Source of the DNA: CAYUIS01 sp964444825
Lineage (GTDB): Bacteria > Chloroflexota > Anaerolineae > B4-G1
Length of the DNA: 16,324 nucleotides
Direction: 5' to 3'
NCBI GenBank assembly: GCA_964444825.1
Contig: CAYUIS010000122.1
Span: 1 to 16,324, forward strand
How positions within the stretch are numbered: the stretch's first letter is position 1; each line of letters starts with the position of its first letter. Below, one piece after another: positions 16,001 through 16,324 of the stretch. A program made the translations under genes and the position numbers. The notes beneath the pieces were generated by a model. It had not been told where the DNA came from. It saw only the letters and a list, made by a program, of their open reading frames with translations, and ran no database searches.

Positions 16001-16112
16001 CCGCGCCAGCCTCCCGGGCGAGTTCCGGGCGATCCCCACCCACGCCTACGAGATGTACTTCCCGGAGGTGTTTGGCAGGAGCGACGGGGGTGTGTTCACC
16101 ATCGTCGAATGA
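10077..16112 (+). CDS. Alpha-2-macroglobulin family lipoprotein with intact thioester
   Basis: Seen: about 2011 residues (100 N counted) from the ATG at 10077, preferred to the GTG at 10074 because AAGGAG (10064-10069) is 7 nt away. Signal peptide with lipobox ILAC (Cys25), a Pro-Thr linker (to about 50), then about four Ig-like Big_5-type repeats (to about 465) with QPMD/SPMD signatures. The macroglobulin body includes ERPIYRPGQ (about 710), the alpha-2-macroglobulin domain (about 1280-1330), thioester CTEQ (C1514, bases 14616-14627) in YPYECTEQT, an alpha-helical thioester domain (to about 1790) and a C-terminal MG domain. Family knowledge: these proteins trap attacking proteases by covalent thioester attachment after bait cleavage; E. 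coli yfhM neighbours pbpC. Here it follows pbpC by 84 bases. It is longer than the roughly 1650-residue E. coli protein because of the N-terminal Ig-like stack. Confidence 0.94.
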   Translation: MKINRQHLATLVLVLIITATLILACRFGPRPPAPTATPATPTPTPTPLPPLPPQVIQVSPGRGEEQILDAPIQLVFDQPMDARTVERAVTIEPAVAGDWNWVTDRLVQFEPAGKGFERATRYTVALQESASSEAGLALKDTVTFHFTTVGFLEVSGVQPADGTAEVATDGVVTVLFNRPVVPLVAIEDQDNLPHPLTFVPPVRGKGEWLNTSIYVFTPQEXXXXXXXXXXXXXXXXXXXXXXXXXXXXXXXXXXMDHASAEAAFELKNMATREVVPGSFEWRDEGLVLPQGYVYEPYRWSWSRGEGRKRVGVETMGFTPAEPLDFGTTYQAVVAAAAEGAKGQAGTARPRIWAFDTIEYPRIVSTDPADGEAAARPWGGLEIQFSSPMDPESIVDNFTIAPPVSETEVYTYWWDSNTELEISFPIEPNADYQVIIDGDVQGRYGHPLGEDTAIRWRTRAYDPLVYLHAPYPVGTYNGYTRTLAYVTVRNVSRVNFALYRMPVDHFLQANGEDWWGYWDDYRGSGDNLVRKWTLNVNPPLNQRRTYGSNLAEDEEALLDPGIYYLEVWTDPSGVYAEAQSSSPDAVERTMLVVSRRNLSMKASATGPLVWVTDLRSGDVLPDVPIVLMDDKGEILTQGEADQDGVFLATGEAYPAMDQYEPVFAFVGDPENPGPDFSVITSQWSDGVSPWEFDLPVESYREGFTAYFFTERPIYRPGQAVYFKGIVRHDDDARYAVPGEGGSVQITIEDPQGTQVYEDDLALSDMGTLDGELMLSEEAALGYYSIAVTYGDAYFHASFQVAEYRKPEFQVEVETDRTEYVQGDDVNVTAQATYYFGGPVAGADVRYAVLSADHFFDYQGRGWWDFTDYDFSQRWGGDTYGSYGELIADGTGTTDAEGRFTFSIDADIAEDLASQRFTLEATVTDVNNQEVSNRTEAVVHKGLYYIGLRPERYVGQVGEENRIDLITVDWASDPSPGREVRAIFAEHKWYSVRKEAEDGRFYWESFVENVPVFTTTVTTDPDGKATVGFTPEQGGIYRLLASGLDERGNEVRSSTYMWVSGRGYVSWRQENNDRVELVADQRQYQVGDTATILIPHPYQGAVKALVTVERGQVYRHWVQTLETNSERIEIPITEDLIPNVFVSVVIAKGVDEANPLPSFKVGYVELPIQVTEKELNITLTPDKRSDEHYGPGETVVYDVEVTDSTGDPVEAELALNLVDLSVLSLADERGPDIVSHFWRERGLGVLTANGLTVSGDRVIEELASEVKGLGGGGGSDEFGAVRSRFPDTAYWNPTLRTTDDGHATVSVELPDNLTTWRMGARGVTAETLVGQADVDIISSKDLLIRPVAPRFFVVGDEAELGAVVHNNTDRPLEVEVVLEADGVDAEKPTSLQVSIPAGDNEKVAWQITVEDTPEVRLRFGARSLEALVYAYREARFLSQSQVSDAVEITLPVYRYSTPEVVATAGDLDADGQRLEAVVLPPSYDPTQGELAVHMDSSLAAGMVDGLEYLEHYPYECTEQTVSRFLPNVVTYRAFDELGLDRPDLESALPELVSTGQQRLYNQQHYDGGWGWWVQDKSDPFLTAYVLLGMIEAERAGFVADEEVMDRAGEFLQESLLRPRDVVQHWQANRQAFILYVLAEAGRGNLGRTITLFDQRDVLDTFGKAYLGMALGLLEPDDSTRVDTLLSDIVGAAILSATGAHWEEEQVDYYGMNTDIRSTSIVLAALARLDPGNALAPNVVRWLMVARKDGTWETTQETAWAIIGLTDWMVATGELEGAYNWHVVVNGQELGAGRVAPEEGVFDETTKLQIAVADLLADEANRVVIERWAPDGEDEGTGRLYYSMYLRYFKPVEEVTALNRGIIVSRQYRPVDCDAEDGACPIIDQAQVGDVIRVELTVIAPNDLHYVVVEDPFPAGAEGVDQSLKTTSVVGEPPELIRTDRVNTWGWWWFSHTEMRDEKAVLFASYLPRGTYEYTYLIRASLPGEFRAIPTHAYEMYFPEVFGRSDGGVFTIVE
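10739..10838. other. Assembly gap (100 N) inside the alpha-2-macroglobulin gene
   Basis: The run is exactly 100 N. The reading frame happens to stay open across it, which requires a true gap of 3n+1 bases. It falls between the second and third Ig-like repeats. The codon just right of the gap, ATG at 10839, matches the Met of the repeat signature PMD and is not a start codon. Confidence 0.98.
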
Positions 16113-16182
16113 CGGATCTGGCACAGTGACAGCGCAGGTTCCTGGGGGAGGCGTTTGATAACTTGGGATTCTGGCGCCGCGG

Positions 16183-16234
16183 TATAATGAAGAGCCCGTA
16201 TAACCCAAGTTTTCAAGTTTGGGGTATAAGGGCT
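16183..16234. promoter_or_regulatory. TATAAT box followed by an imperfect hairpin
   Basis: A perfect TATAAT (16183-16188) has no good -35 at the right distance: TTGATA at 16155-16160 is 22 bases away. From 16193 to 16234, agcccgtataacccaagt pairs with the inverse downstream arm with about 16 Watson-Crick pairs, two wobbles and two mismatches around a 4-nt loop. AACTTGGG at 16160-16167 is also exactly inverted at 16204-16211, overlapping the region where a -35 would lie. It could be an operator-like site or a bidirectional terminator after the alpha-2-macroglobulin gene. The rest of 16113-16324 shows nothing assignable. Confidence 0.35.
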
Positions 16235-16324
16235 TACTCCGCCTCAGTGTACAGCAGGCTCTCCCGGACCGCTTTAGCGGTGCCGGCGTATGTCGCCTCT
16301 TCGTACTCAGAACACTTGTTCTAC

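Overview
The window looks like part of a scaffold from a GC-rich member of the Chloroflexota, probably Anaerolineae-like. The evidence is indirect: two lipoproteins carry long Pro-Thr linkers after the lipobox, a class A PBP1C is paired with a giant alpha-2-macroglobulin lipoprotein, a uridine-kinase-type enzyme carries a TGS/ThrRS-like N-terminus, and there are leaderless or short-leader sigma70-type promoters. There is no 16S or other marker, so this placement is an inference. Two runs of exactly 100 N (9326-9425 and 10739-10838) are scaffolding gaps and both fall inside genes.

Left part (1-2466, all +): the 3' end of a membrane H+-translocating pyrophosphatase (hppA), a palindromic repeat that runs into a phosphodiester-glycosidase-family (NAGPA/DUF2233) lipoprotein, and a prepilin peptidase with its own promoter directly at the start codon. 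Convergent to these, on the minus strand, is a complete mutL (2482-4275) of the endonuclease-carrying type.

Middle (4276-5632): a divergent intergenic region with promoters for mutL and for a cold-shock protein with a long 5' leader. The C-terminus of the cold-shock protein has been extended by an exact-length 75-bp tandem duplication. A strong intrinsic terminator follows, then an independent promoter and a small acidic protein with one C-terminal membrane helix and no recognised function.

Right part (5633-16112, all +): three large genes in close series. A TGS-domain nucleoside (uridine) kinase ends in TGA and is followed with zero spacing, in the same frame, by the GTG start of a PBP1C-type glycosyltransferase/transpeptidase. 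The PBP gene is split by the first gap. Eighty-four bases after it, with a strong Shine-Dalgarno, comes a lipoprotein of about 2000 residues of the bacterial alpha-2-macroglobulin family with an intact CTEQ thioester. The PBP1C/alpha-2-macroglobulin pairing is the known envelope repair-plus-protease-trap association (compare pbpC/yfhM of E. coli). It is the most system-like element here, although it is a described association rather than a new one.

The last 212 bases hold a TATAAT box, an imperfect hairpin and a possible 3' end of a minus-strand reading frame; no gene can be assigned there with confidence. No rRNA, tRNA, CRISPR array, transposase or phage gene was recognised.
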